64,000 bases of DNA from Caenorhabditis remanei (lineage: Eukaryota > Nematoda > Chromadorea > Rhabditida > Rhabditidae): NCBI RefSeq assembly GCF_010183535.1, contig NC_071333.1, positions 2,170,001 through 2,234,000 of the forward strand, given 5' to 3'. Of this stretch, positions 54,700 through 64,000 are shown one piece after another (position 1 is the first letter of the stretch; every line of letters starts with the position of its first letter). Position numbers and translations under genes: made by a program. Below the pieces are notes generated by a model. It made no database searches, was not told the DNA's origin, and saw only the letters and a list, made by a program, of their open reading frames with translations.

Positions 54700-55645
54700 A
54701 TTGTTTCGATCATTTATTGGGTTGTTACCGTTTGTTCCATCCATTTCTCAAGCTTGTAAAGAAGTTCAGTCCTGAAAAAACTCAATGTTTTTATTTTGGA
54801 AAATTTTCCGATTTGTTTTGGTAGGTTTTGAAAATTTTTGAAGAACATACTTGACATAAATGTGGAACATTTTCAAAAAAATCGTAGCAACAAAAATTCT
54901 AGTGAAAAAAATTCAAAAATTCAAATCAGGGCCAGCCCGACGGTCCAATCTTTAAACGTGCGTATCTCAAAAATGAACGGAACTATCAAAAAGTGGTAAA
55001 CGACAATAATGTGCTAAATGTTTTTTTGATTATTTTTGTAGTTGGCAACATTTTTATAGCTCTACCGTCTTTTGAGATATGCGCCTTTAAAGAATGTGGT
55101 TCAAAAGCAGCAATAGGGAGAGAAATGCGGAGAGACGCCGAGAAACGAGACACTTTCCTCTTTTCGCACGCTCTGGGGGTGTGAGAACCACCCTCCAATA
55201 TTTAAACGAGCGTATCTTAAAAGTGGGCGGAGCTATCAAAAAGTGGTCAACTACAAAAATGTGCTAATTTTTTGGTGGATTATTTTTGTAGTTGACAGTA
55301 TTCTTACAAAAACTTTCCACTTTTGAGATATGCGTCTTTGAAAATGGTAATTTGGAGTCAGCAAGGGAGAGAGGAAGTAGAGATACAGAGAAACAAGACA
55401 TTTTTCTCTTTTCCCACGTTTTCTCATCCTCCAATTTTAGTTTTTTGAACATTTTAGTTCCGAAGAGCACTCGGTGCCAACCGTACAAATTAAAAAAAGA
55501 CACATAAAATATACTTTAAAAAATTTATTTAGTTTGTTAAAATAAAATAAATTATGCTGCTTTTCGCGGGCACTTTTTCTAAGCCCTTCTGCTAGAGAAA
55601 CCTTAAAAAATAAGTTTTACAAACGATTTTTGGAAATTGAACTAC
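54700..55645. repeat. Two tandem 250-bp units of a 3'-flank repeat
   Basis: Units at about 54935-55190 and 55195-55445 share TTTAAACG-GCGTATCT-AAA, GTGGGCGGAGCTATCAAAAAG, ATTATTTTTGTAGTTG, TTTTGAGATATGCG-CTTT and GAAACRAGACA-TTT-CTCTTTT. Then comes a GTTCCGAAGAGCAC-CGGTGCCA block. The same order occurs at 56945-57035 and 57490-57740. No gene of its own. Confidence 0.6.
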
Positions 55646-55804
55646 CTGCGGCTTCTCATCGTCCATCTCCTGATCGTTCTCCACATTGTCCTCTTGATCT
55701 TCGTTTTGCAGAGGAGCCATATCATCGTTTTCCTCCGTTGGCTCTTTTTGGACCACTTCCAGTTGCTCTGGTTGCTCTTCCAAGTGTGGCAGAGCAGTCA
55801 CTTA
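55646..55804 (-). pseudogene. Acidic C-terminal exon next to the helicase fragment
   Basis: A Glu/Asp/Gln-rich open stretch (PHLEEQPEQLEVVQKEPTEE, then NDQEMDDEKPQ) lies between a TTTTTTCAG acceptor and a GTAGTT donor. The phase does not join the preceding helicase exon without a stop. It resembles in composition and position the acidic exon of the gene at 57783, consistent with the shared flanks. Confidence 0.35.
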
Positions 55805-55853
55805 CTGAAAAAAACGCATTTTCTCATTAAAAAACATTATATTAGAAAATTAC

Positions 55854-56425
55854 CTATGTGTGACCAGCAGATGACATCTAGACGGAACCTTCCTTGCCGC
55901 TAACACCGCAGCCATCGCCATCGTCATTGACTTGCCACTCCCGAACGGACCACTTCCGATTATAATCGGATGCCACTTAAGGATCTGGTCGACATAGTGA
56001 AGTTGTTCAGCGTTCAGCTGCACAGATCTGATTTTTGACATGATCTGGATACCTCGTATGTTGAGAGTGAACTCCGGTGGGATTTTGGAGCCGCCGTAGA
56101 AGGCGCTGATGACTTTCTTGGCGTTGCAATCTTCCTGCATGGAGGTGAAGAAGCGGGAGTGGAGATATATGGGGATGGGTTTTTCGGCTTCGAATATCAT
56201 GTGGTCTTGGCCATTTGAGAATTCAAATTGGCGAGAATTTGGGGAAAGTCTCGCGGTGATTATAATTTTGAATTGTTCTTCCTTTGCACTCTCAATCCTT
56301 GCATATCCAGTTGTCTTCCCACAAATCACGATATTCGTTCCAGATTTCCAGTTTTTTGGGATCTCTGGTTTTCCAACCGTCTGGGATATAGTGAGCTCCA
56401 ATATTAGCCCGCGAGACCAGCATAG
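55854..56425 (-). pseudogene. SF1 helicase N-terminal fragment (Walker A only)
   Basis: A single open stretch of about 190 codons without a fitting ATG. Early part: beta-rich region (KWKSGTNIVICGKTTGYARI-like stretch, rich in Ile/Val). Then LNAEQLHYVDQILKWHPIII, the Q-motif region, and Walker A GSGPFGSGKSMTM, followed by LLVTH, the start of motif Ia. It stops there at an AG/GTAATT donor, where the next residues should be S-N-x-AAD. Motifs II to VI (DEAx and the second RecA domain) are missing. UPF1/MOV10-type SF1 helicases have this arrangement. The upstream base sequence ATGCTGGT-TCG matches the first exon of the neighbouring gene (59799-59823) in another frame, so this is probably a chimeric fragment placed behind a duplicated promoter. 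Confidence 0.6.
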
Positions 56426-57221
56426 AGAATAATAGAGAAAATAATAGAGAATAATTAGAATTCACTAAAAATCAGTAAAGACACGTAACCAGACACGTAT
56501 CGATGGTGGATTTACATAAGAAATGGAAATGAAAAGAAAGCGATCGAAGAGGGAAGGCGTTTCTCTGCTTCTCTATCGCTCTGTTCAATACACACACTAT
56601 TTTCTTATTTATATTGAGACGCTTGTTCTCTGTGTCTCACTGTTCTCATTCACTCTCGGTGGAGACAGAAGCCCGTGGAGAAGGTCAGTTGTGTTTTTGG
56701 CTGTCGACATTCATAAGAAGGGGACCGATTCGTGAAACAGATTGTGAAAAGAAGGAAACACAATGATTCATCAGGATTCCCTCGGTTTTTGTTTTTGTTT
56801 TTGATATTTTGGTATAAATTTAATAATCAAAAATCAGAATTTCTCCGAAGTTCAGTACTGAAAAAAACTTAATTTTTCCTAGTATTTTCCGATTATTTTT
56901 GGAAAAAAACCAAAAAATGCTAGTGCAATAATTTCAAACCTTCAAATCCGGGCCAGCCCGACGGTCCAATCTTTAAACGTGCGTATCTCAAAAATGGGCG
57001 GAGTTATCAAAAAGTGGTAAACTACAATAATGTGCTAAAGAAGGGGGGAGGGGGATTGTGAAATAGAAGAAAACACAATAAGTCTGCTGGAGGACTTTTT
57101 GTTACCGTTTTTGATACTGTGGTTTTCATTTAAGAACTAGAAATCAGAATTTTCTCCGACCCACACGTTTCTCAAAAGTGGGCAAAGCTTTCGAAAAATA
57201 GTGAACTACAATGAGGTGCTG
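56426..57221. other. Duplicated promoter region and partial flank repeat
   Basis: The stretch 56426-56830 resembles 59824-60360: GAAGGCGTTTCTCTG-TTCTC, GGTGGAGA-AGA, CCGTGGAGAAGGTCA and AACACAATGATTCA-CAGGATT are shared in the same order. The stretch 56945-57035 is a partial copy of the 3'-flank repeat. Confidence 0.55.
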
Positions 57222-57490
57222 CATACTTACAACGTGCCGGGCCGAGCCGGGCCAATTTGAGAATTTTCACCGGCCCGGCCCGGTCGGCCCGGGTCACAGA
57301 ATAAAAATTCGAAATTTTGAATTTTTTGAAAATTTTTTCGATTTTTTGTGTTTGTTTTTACATTTCGATAAAATACAAGTTTACATAAAATTTTTTGACT
57401 ATTTTCGATAAAAAATTTTTTAAAGTTCGAAAAATTTTGTGTAAAAATCGTGCACATTTTTTGGCTCCGGGCCGATATTTTGCAAGTCTG
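57222..57490. mobile_element. hAT-type MITE, GC-rich snap-back family, 269 bp
   Basis: Ends CATACTTACAA and TTGCAAGTCTG are imperfect inverted repeats followed inward by CCGGGCC blocks. The centre is AT-rich. Target duplications AGGTGCTG are perfect (57214-57221, 57491-57498). The insertion splits the 3'-flank repeat unit. Confidence 0.9.
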
Positions 57491-57782
57491 AGGTGCTGAA
57501 TGTTTTTTGATTATTATTATTGTAGTGATCATCGTTTTTATTACTCTTCCCACTTTTGAGATACGCGATGCGCCTTTGAAGATGGTGGTTCGGAGGCAGC
57601 AAGAGGAAGAGAAGAGGGAAGAGACGCAGAAAAACGAGACACTTTTCTTTTTTGCACGCTCTCTCACCTTCCATTATAAACGCGCGTTTGACTTCCTTTT
57701 TTTTGCAAAATTCTGTTCCGAAGAGCACACGGTGCCAGCCTTACAAAAAAAACACATGTAATTTAATTTTTTTCAAATTTAT

Positions 57783-59198
57783 TCAGTTGGTTAAAATAAA
57801 ATATATTATAAAGGTATAAACAGATAGCGTGGGGGTGGCTCCTGGTGGCGCGGCTGGTGGGCTCTCTCCTTGATCCGTGTATGGAGACATCTGCTCTCGT
57901 TCCATTCCAGCTCCTGGAAATTGAGAAACATAGCTTTTTGATGACGATTTTCTTCTTATCCAAAATATGTTGAAAAGTATTCAACCTTTTTGAAAGGATA
58001 AATTACCTTCATCTTCCTCTTGTTCTTCCATTTTTTCTTCTTCTTGTGGAGCATCAATATCTATTTCCAAATCTTGATCCGTTGGTGGCGACCCAGAAGG
58101 CTCTTGATTGACCTCTTTTGCTTCTTCAAGTGCTTTTTTGAGAAGCTTGATTTCTTCATCTGAAAATGATTGATTTTATAACTTAAATTCAAAATTGATG
58201 AGACATTAGACACTCACTTTGTTCCTCTAGAAGCCTTTCCAACTCCTCGTTCCTTCAGCCTTTTGATTTCCGCATCCTCCATATTGTCCGTTTGTGTGGA
58301 CTTTTCAGCGTTTTCTGAAATGAGAATTTAATCTTCCATTGAGAATAGTTACAAGGAAATACCTTCAGCTGTAGGAGCTGCACCAGCCACGACCTCCATT
58401 TGATTCTCCACTAGCTTTAACACGACTGGGATGACTGCAAATTGGATTTACAATTTTCACTTGCTATCATACTTCTCATTTCACGACCCGGGCCGAGAGA
58501 AAGATTTTCTAGCCGGTACGATCGTCCCAGGTGGAAAAACAAGCACTTTTAATCACTAAATCCACTCTAGAATTACTTAAATTATCCTATTCAGTTTAAT
58601 TTTTGCACAAAATGCTCCAAAAACTACTTTTCCAAAAATAACTGCTGAACATGTTTTTCGGGATAAACTCGCTTCACCCGAGCCGGTGAAAATTTGGAAA
58701 TCGGCACGGCCCGGCCGGGTATGCTTGCTATCAAAAGTTTTTGAATCCAAAACTGTTTTTATTCTTTAAAAATACTCACCTGGCAGTCCTACTTGAGCGA
58801 GAAGGGATTGTGCGGCCAACACGAGGTTCTGGATGTCCTCCTCCGACACTCCGCTCACCGGTTTGACCGGAGGGTCCGCTGCCGGTTCCTTCCACTCCAG
58901 TTTGAATACATCTGCAAAAAACGGAATATGTTGAAGAAACAGTGCACCGGTTACTTACGCCTCTTGGTCGTCACCGGCTTGAAGGCCGATCCGCTTCCAT
59001 CCTGGAGAGGAGTGGCTGGTTCCGAGCCCCTCTCTCCCAACTCTTTGACTGCTTCAATCTCATTCGATTCGCCTTAACAAAAAAAAACGTGTTTTTATTC
59101 TCTAAATTTCACAACTCACGTCTTTCCTGATTTGCCAAGACTGTTTGGACGACGTTGTCGATGGTCCAGAAGTTGATGGTGGTGATGACGTTCTCCAT
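57783..59198 (-). CDS. Acidic coiled-coil protein, seven exons, frame uncertain at two points
   Basis: Exons 59120-59198, 58959-59072, 58780-58911 and 58363-58434 join in phase (MENVITTINFWTIDNVVQ, then ESNEIEAVKELGERG, DIQNLVLAAQSLLAQVGLP, VVLKLVENQMEVVAGAAP). Exon 58218-58314 continues with STQTDNMEDAEIKRLKE, and one extra base then separates it from LERLLEEQ. Exon 58007-58159 is EEIKLLKKALEEAKEV plus an acidic tail. Exon 57783-57914 is open in all three frames. The proline-rich frame (GESPPAAPPGATPT) needs another phase than the splice gives. An upstream exon 59799-59823 (MLVSWADE) also does not join in frame. The product would be an acidic, partly coiled-coil protein of about 260 residues. 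The family is not recognised. It may be decaying. Confidence 0.5.
58468..58723. mobile_element. hAT-type MITE, GC-rich snap-back family, 256 bp
   Basis: Left end CATACTTCTCATTTCACGAC then CCGGGCC. Right end GGCCCGGCCGGGTATG. Target duplications CTTGCTAT are perfect (58460-58467, 58724-58731). It lies in the intron between exons 58780-58911 and 58363-58434 of the acidic gene, in non-coding DNA. Confidence 0.88.
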
Positions 59199-59354
59199 GA
59201 TTGTTTTCTGGAAGTTACAAGTTTTTAAAACAGAGAAAGCGTCAAGAAATTTTGAGTTTTTAGATAAAAAGAATACGATTTTTTGTTTTACTGACGTACT
59301 CTACCCCGGCGCTAGCAGCCAGGTGCCGTTACAGGTGAGCAGAAAATGAATTGA

Positions 59355-59600
59355 GAGGTTTTAACCAAAAAAAACGGAAATGTGAAGGATTTTAAGACGA
59401 AAAAAGTGGAAATCTGACGGATTTCGAGTCGAAAAAGTTGAAATTTTACGGATTTTAGGCCAAATACTTCAGATTTTGATGAATTTTCAGTCAAAAAAGT
59501 TGGAGTTTGATGGATTGTAAGCCAAAAACTCAAAATTAGAGACATTTTTAGCAAAAAAGGTGGTATTTGGCGGATTTTCAGACAAAAAAAGTCGAAAGCG
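59355..59600. repeat. Minisatellite, unit about 40-47 bp
   Basis: Five to six imperfect units have the pattern GAAAAAAGTTGAAATTTGACGG, then ATTTT-AGNC. They lie between the two possible 5' exons of the acidic gene. Confidence 0.55.
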
Positions 59601-59823
59601 AATAAAATTGGAATGACTGCATGATCAAATAAAGCATCAAAAAAATTTTCCAATCAATTCAAAGGATCGTGGATCGCTGCAAAATGTAGTAAAGCTATTC
59701 TAACCAATTTTTTTGTTTTTATGGATTCTACGATCTGTATTACACGTTTCCTTATTAATCATTAATAACTCTATGCTATGAAATACCAAGCCACTCACCT
59801 TCATCTGCCCACGACACCAGCAT

Positions 59824-62206
59824 ACCAGCAAAATAATAGAAAAAAGTTAGACTTCAATAAAAATCAATAAAAAAGTAGACAGCTCAACCAGAAGAGCGTC
59901 ATCGTAACGAATGAATTGGAGAGGAAAGGAAGCGGTCGAGAGAGGAAGCAAGTACTCTGCTTCTCAGCGCTCTCTCCAATACATACACACTCTTTCCGTG
60001 TTTATTCAAATGTTTGTTCTCTGCCGTCTCACTGTTCTCTGCCATTCGGTGGAGAAAGAGACCCGTGGAGAAGGTCAATTATGGTTGAGAGGAAAGAAGC
60101 GGTTGAGGAGGGAAGGCGTTTCTCTGTTTCTCCAATGCACACACTCTTTCCGTATTTCTTCGTACGCGTGGTTTTTGCCGGCTCACTTCTCTCATCCAGT
60201 TGGTGGAGATAGAGGACCATGGAGAAGGATGGTAGAATTAAGTAGAGGCCCGTGGAAAAGTTGGCAGTCGAAATTCATGAAAAGGTGGGCCGAATAGTGA
60301 AACAGATGGTGAAATTGTAGAAAACACAATGATTCAGCAGGATTTCCTTGGTTTTTGTTTCTGTTTTTGATACTTTGGTTCTACTTTGAGAATCAGAAAA
60401 AAAAGAATAGTTTTTTTCAATTGAAGAATTGGAATCTTTCTGACCAGGAAGTTCAAAACTGAAATTTTTTTTTTTTTTTTGTTCGAACATGTTCAGATTT
60501 TTTGAAAAAAAACTTCTTAAGACTGATTTTTGAATGTTTTTAAAGTTTTTGAGAAACAGACGTGACATAGATATACAAAATTTTCAAAAGAAAAACATTT
60601 AAAAAAATTCTAGTGATCAAAGTTTAAAAATTTAGACTAGTTAATCCCCTTTCCCAATTCCTTTCAAAAATTATTCCCTTCGTCTTTTTCTTTTTTTTTA
60701 ATAATAAACATCTGGGTTTTTCCTTCTCAGGTTAAGTCTTGTACCTGACCTCCTGACACTTTTTACTGTATACTAAATAATTAAATATAATTAAATAAAT
60801 ATCTAAAAATCTTACTTTTGTCTTCTTTTAATCTTCCTTTTTCAAAAAAACCAACTAATAAAAATGATTTCTTTTTCGGCCCCTCTTCTTAAATCGCCTA
60901 TGGACAGGCGTGCCGATTTGGAGTGGGCGGAGCTTGTGGTAAAAAAAATGTCCACAAAAACGTCCGCACTCATTTTTCTTAATAACTCTCTTTGTTCTCA
61001 ACTTTTTCAAAAAATTCTTTTTTGAGGTGATACAAAAACTTGGGGCGCCGGTGGCGACCGCCAGGGGTTGGGTTTGGAGCATTCGCGAAAAAGTTATGAG
61101 CACAAAAGTAAGAGCAACTTTTTTCACTCAAAAAAATGGCTTGAGAAATTCACGATTTTTGCCTTTTCTTGCTTCGTACGGCGCCAGTTTTGAACATTTC
61201 GGGGGGATATTCTGGACTTAAGATCTCTGAACATCTGGCTATCGAGACATGTAAAAATTATCTGGAAATATAAAAAAATATGATTTATGGCCATAAAAGA
61301 AAGGGAACTACTTTTTTTTCCAAATTTTTTACTTTCCTCTCGATATCTCGCGTTGTATTAAACCGAAAGCTTTGAAATTTGGTACAGTTATGAAACTTGG
61401 CATGGGGAAGGTGACTAAAAAAACAGATTTTAATTTGGAAGTGATGCAATCGAGTTATACTCAAAAAACAGTCAAAAAATGAGCGATTATCGATCGATCC
61501 CCCTTTTTTCGCCTAAAACTTTGACCGGCTGTAACTCGCTCAGTTTTGAGAAATTTCAAGATCCGAAAAAAAGGAAATGTGTGGAAAAAAAATCTCTATC
61601 GATCCATGTAAAATTCAATATACTTTTAGCTGAAAACCCATTCAGAAAACCGAATTTTGTGATTTTCGTGGTTTTTCGGTCATGTTGGGATTTTTTCTAT
61701 TCGCTGTCCTGGGCACTGGATCCACTGAATCGCTCTGAATTTTTGACACCGATCTAAACTTTTGGAGATCTAATGGAACCAAAAAGTCCGATCAAAAAAT
61801 ATTGATATCGGACGATTCTGTGGAGAAACCTGAATCTACACTGACATTTTTTCGAATACACTGACCATTTTGTCATTGTATGTGTCATTGTACAGCTGCG
61901 AGGATCTCCCCTCTTTTCTATTCTCTCCATGACCTCGGTTTTCTGTGCACAAATGGCGCAGTGGGAGAGGGCGGGGGTGATAATCGGTGTGGTGGGGGTT
62001 CGAAACCTTCTTATTCGTTTTTTTGTTGTTTTTTTTTGTATGAACTTTCTAAATGAATATGAAAGGAAATATTGTAAAAAGTTCGAACGAATACGGGGAA
62101 AATAGGATCAGTCGGTGTGTCTGTTTTGAATTCAAAAGCTGGTCGTTCTTCCATTTTCCTTCAAATCGAGCAATCTAATTTTTGAATGTAAAACTTGCTA
62201 ATCACC
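59824..62206. other. Duplicated promoter unit, then repeat-rich DNA
   Basis: The stretch 59905-60240 holds two tandem versions of a GAGAGGAAAG-AGCGGT, TTTCTCTG-TTCTC, GGTGGAGA unit also present at 56530-56690. The stretch 60650-60810 ends in an AATTAAATAAATA tail that may be a LINE 3' end. From 60850 to 62200 no gene is supported. This may be the body of the Helitron-like element whose end is at 62261. Confidence 0.4.
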
Positions 62207-62261
62207 GCGCACGGGGCGATGCCCCGTCTTGCGGAGCCCGCCGGGAGGCGGGGGACGCTAG
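62207..62261 (+). mobile_element. Helitron-like 3' terminus
   Basis: GC-rich palindromic pieces CGGGGCGATGCCCCG and CCCGCCGGGAGGCGGG lie in a row, followed by GGACG and CTAG, then T. A hairpin just before CTRR at an A/T insertion site is the Helitron 3' signature. The hairpin is only about five bases from CTAG (10-12 is usual). The 5' TC end was not located. Confidence 0.5.
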
Positions 62262-64000
62262 TCAGTGAATCTCAAATGTCACAACATCTGCTAGGGGATT
62301 ATTGCAATTTTAAAATTTTAATATAACGCGGCCCTGCTCTTATCCGTTACCTCAAAAAGAGCAAATGCCGGTTGGTTCGATTAGGAGAAGAGGGAGGATT
62401 TGCGCCGTTTTGCTCATGTAGACTTTGAAATATGATAAAGATGGGGATTTGGGCTCATTTTCCTCATTTTCATTCGATAATTTTTTAATTTCCACAGAAA
62501 ATGTCATACTATAGGTTTCTTATAAAGGAATTAAAATATAATCTAATAAAAATTGTTCTTTTTCTTAGAAAACATACAAATTACTTCATTTCCAGCTGGA
62601 AAAATTCGTTTTTGCTTATTTTTTTCCCGAAAATTTCAAAAGCAATTTTTTTGTTAAAAAACCGAGATCTGGACGGCAGGCCTTACAGATAGACACAAAA
62701 ATTTAACTTTTTACAGTCAAAAATGATAGATTTCAGACCTATGTGGACATCTGGACGCCAGGATACACATATTTTCCCATTTTCGACATTTTCTCATCTA
62801 TAACGTCATTTTCACCCAAATTTCAGCGTTTTCAGCACAAAAATGGCTTAAAAACGTTATTTTCAACAATTTTCACGGAAGATACCTATCTGGCGCTCCT
62901 TTGGCGCTTTCGAAAAACCTTGAGTCTCGAACTATGTAAATTAACTGAAACAGCGTCTTTTTTGCCCAAATTTCAGCGTTTTTCAAAATAAAAATGATCA
63001 AAAACCGTGATTTTTCAGGTTTTTTTTTCACAAAACTTTTGCTGGCGTTCCTTTGGCCCACACTACACGAGTTTTTGACCTTATCATCACGGCTTGCGTT
63101 CCTTTAACGCTCTCTAGAATTTTTTGAGTCGGAGACAAATTTCAGCGTTTTTCAGCACAAAAATGATCAGAAAACGTTATTTTCTACGGTTGATGCATAG
63201 CTGGCGCTTCTTCTTTGCTTTCGAGTCTTGTTTCCCGAATTTTAGTGTTTTTCAACAACATAAAAATGGACAAAAACGGTATTTCCAACGATTTTTCACG
63301 AAAGATGCATAGCTGGCGTTTCTTTTGCGCTTTCGAGTCTTGTTTACTCAAATTTCAGCATTTTTCAGCACAAAAATGGTCCAAAAAGCTCCATTATCAC
63401 TGATAATATAGGTTTGAACTCCAAAGTTATATTCTGAGACAAAAAAATCTTGTTCAAGAGAATTTTTTTCAAAATTTGAAATAAAGAATCAGGATCGTAG
63501 AACAGCCACTCCAAATCGAATGATGGGGGCTCAAAGTGCTAGGGTTTGACCTCCCGATTTTGCCGTCAGAGTTTTGAAAAATCCAAATTTAGGAAATCCA
63601 AATTTTAAGCCTAGGAAATCCAAATTTTAAGTCATCACGCGTTTTTGAACACGTTTTACCCATTTTCCATATACCCTGACCCCTACTATAAATTTGTACA
63701 TGAACAAACAAGCAGCACACGTCTTAATCGAATATTGACATGTCAACCAATTGTCACATTGTCTTACTTGATCTATTGTGTCGGCCATTTCTGTTAACAT
63801 ATGACCACCTGTCAACTTATCTTCTTGTGAAATCCGACCAAGGCCCCGCCCATGACTAGATGAGGTTGGATGAGTGGAATGAGTTATCCCTTTCACTCCC
63901 TCACCGAGTAGTCCTTTCTTCTTGGGCTCTCTCTGTTTCTCTTTGCATTCTACCTACCTGTCAGAGCGGAATTCCGCCTTCCGCTTTCCGCCGTTTTAAG
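62262..64000. other. Non-coding; spaced repeat around TTTCAGCGTTTTTCAGCAC
   Basis: The motif TTTCAGCGTTTTTCAGCACAAAAATG or variants occurs near 62821, 62970, 63140, 63240 and 63355, separated by GGCGCT/TTTGGCGCTTTCGA segments. No gene is supported from 62262 to the window end. Confidence 0.45.

Noticed and set aside
62207..62261. Rho-independent type terminator
   Set aside because: Hairpins without a T-run in a nematode genome. A Helitron end explains them better.

Overview
The window is nuclear DNA from a Caenorhabditis-like nematode. The sequence is AT-rich. Most introns are about 46-50 bp and end in TTTCAG. The tRNA-Tyr has a short intron, and the genes belong to families that are expanded in Caenorhabditis: DUF3557, F-box and DUF38/FTH-like proteins, small secreted proteins, and a reduced CBP-type acetyltransferase. 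Palindromic TTAA-flanked and hAT-type MITEs are common. Nothing in it suggests a prokaryote or an organelle. I do not assign a species.

Layout. 1-6 kb: repeats and one doubtful gene (3714-5795, +). 6.8-11.2 kb: a large decayed multi-exon gene (-). 12.4-13.7 kb: a dead SMNDC1/SPF30-like Tudor gene (-) inside a local duplication. 15.8-16.7 kb: an ectodomain-like gene fragment (+) whose paralogue at 54 kb runs into a protein-kinase N-lobe. 18.2-20.6 kb: an intact gene with two chromodomains and a chromoshadow-like tail (-), carrying a 1.3-kb palindromic transposon in an intron. 21.2-23.2 kb: an orphan DUF3557 first exon and a one-base-frameshifted DUF3557 gene (-). A LINE (23.2-25.2 kb) sits directly upstream of that gene. 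25.8-26.3 kb: a secreted NTF2-like gene (+). 27.5-29.1 kb: a small secreted-protein candidate (-). 30.7-32.8 kb: a zinc-finger gene (-) with two nested MITEs in one intron. 34.5 kb: tRNA-Tyr. 35.2-36.0 kb: a decaying gene (-). 38.8-39.8 kb: an intact DUF3557 gene (+). 41.6-43.4 kb: an F-box gene (+). 44.8-45.9 kb and 50.9-52.4 kb: two related broken genes (-). One has a hAT MITE in an exon. The other is split by a miniature LTR element. 46.9-48.5 kb: the CBP/p300-type HAT gene (+). 49.8-50.3 kb: a secreted cysteine-containing gene (+). 54.9-60.4 kb: two diverged copies of one promoter/3'-flank unit, one carrying an SF1 helicase fragment and the other an acidic coiled-coil gene. 60-64 kb: mostly repeats, with a Helitron-like 3' end at 62.2 kb.

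Overall the region looks like a fast-turnover chromosome arm. About eight genes appear intact. A similar number are caught in decay, several with a transposon inside a coding exon. The most distinctive structures are: (1) a family of GC-rich snap-back hAT MITEs with 8-bp target duplications, one inserted in frame in a kinase N-lobe; (2) a 748-bp TRIM-like LTR element with identical LTRs and a 52-nt copy of a tRNA-Ser 3' half including CCA; (3) a reused upstream cassette with a TGACGTCA palindrome in front of DUF3557 first exons; and (4) a TTAA MITE holding a tRNA-like A-box/B-box segment. Exon structures were assembled by eye from reading frame, splice consensus and phase. No alignment or database search was run.
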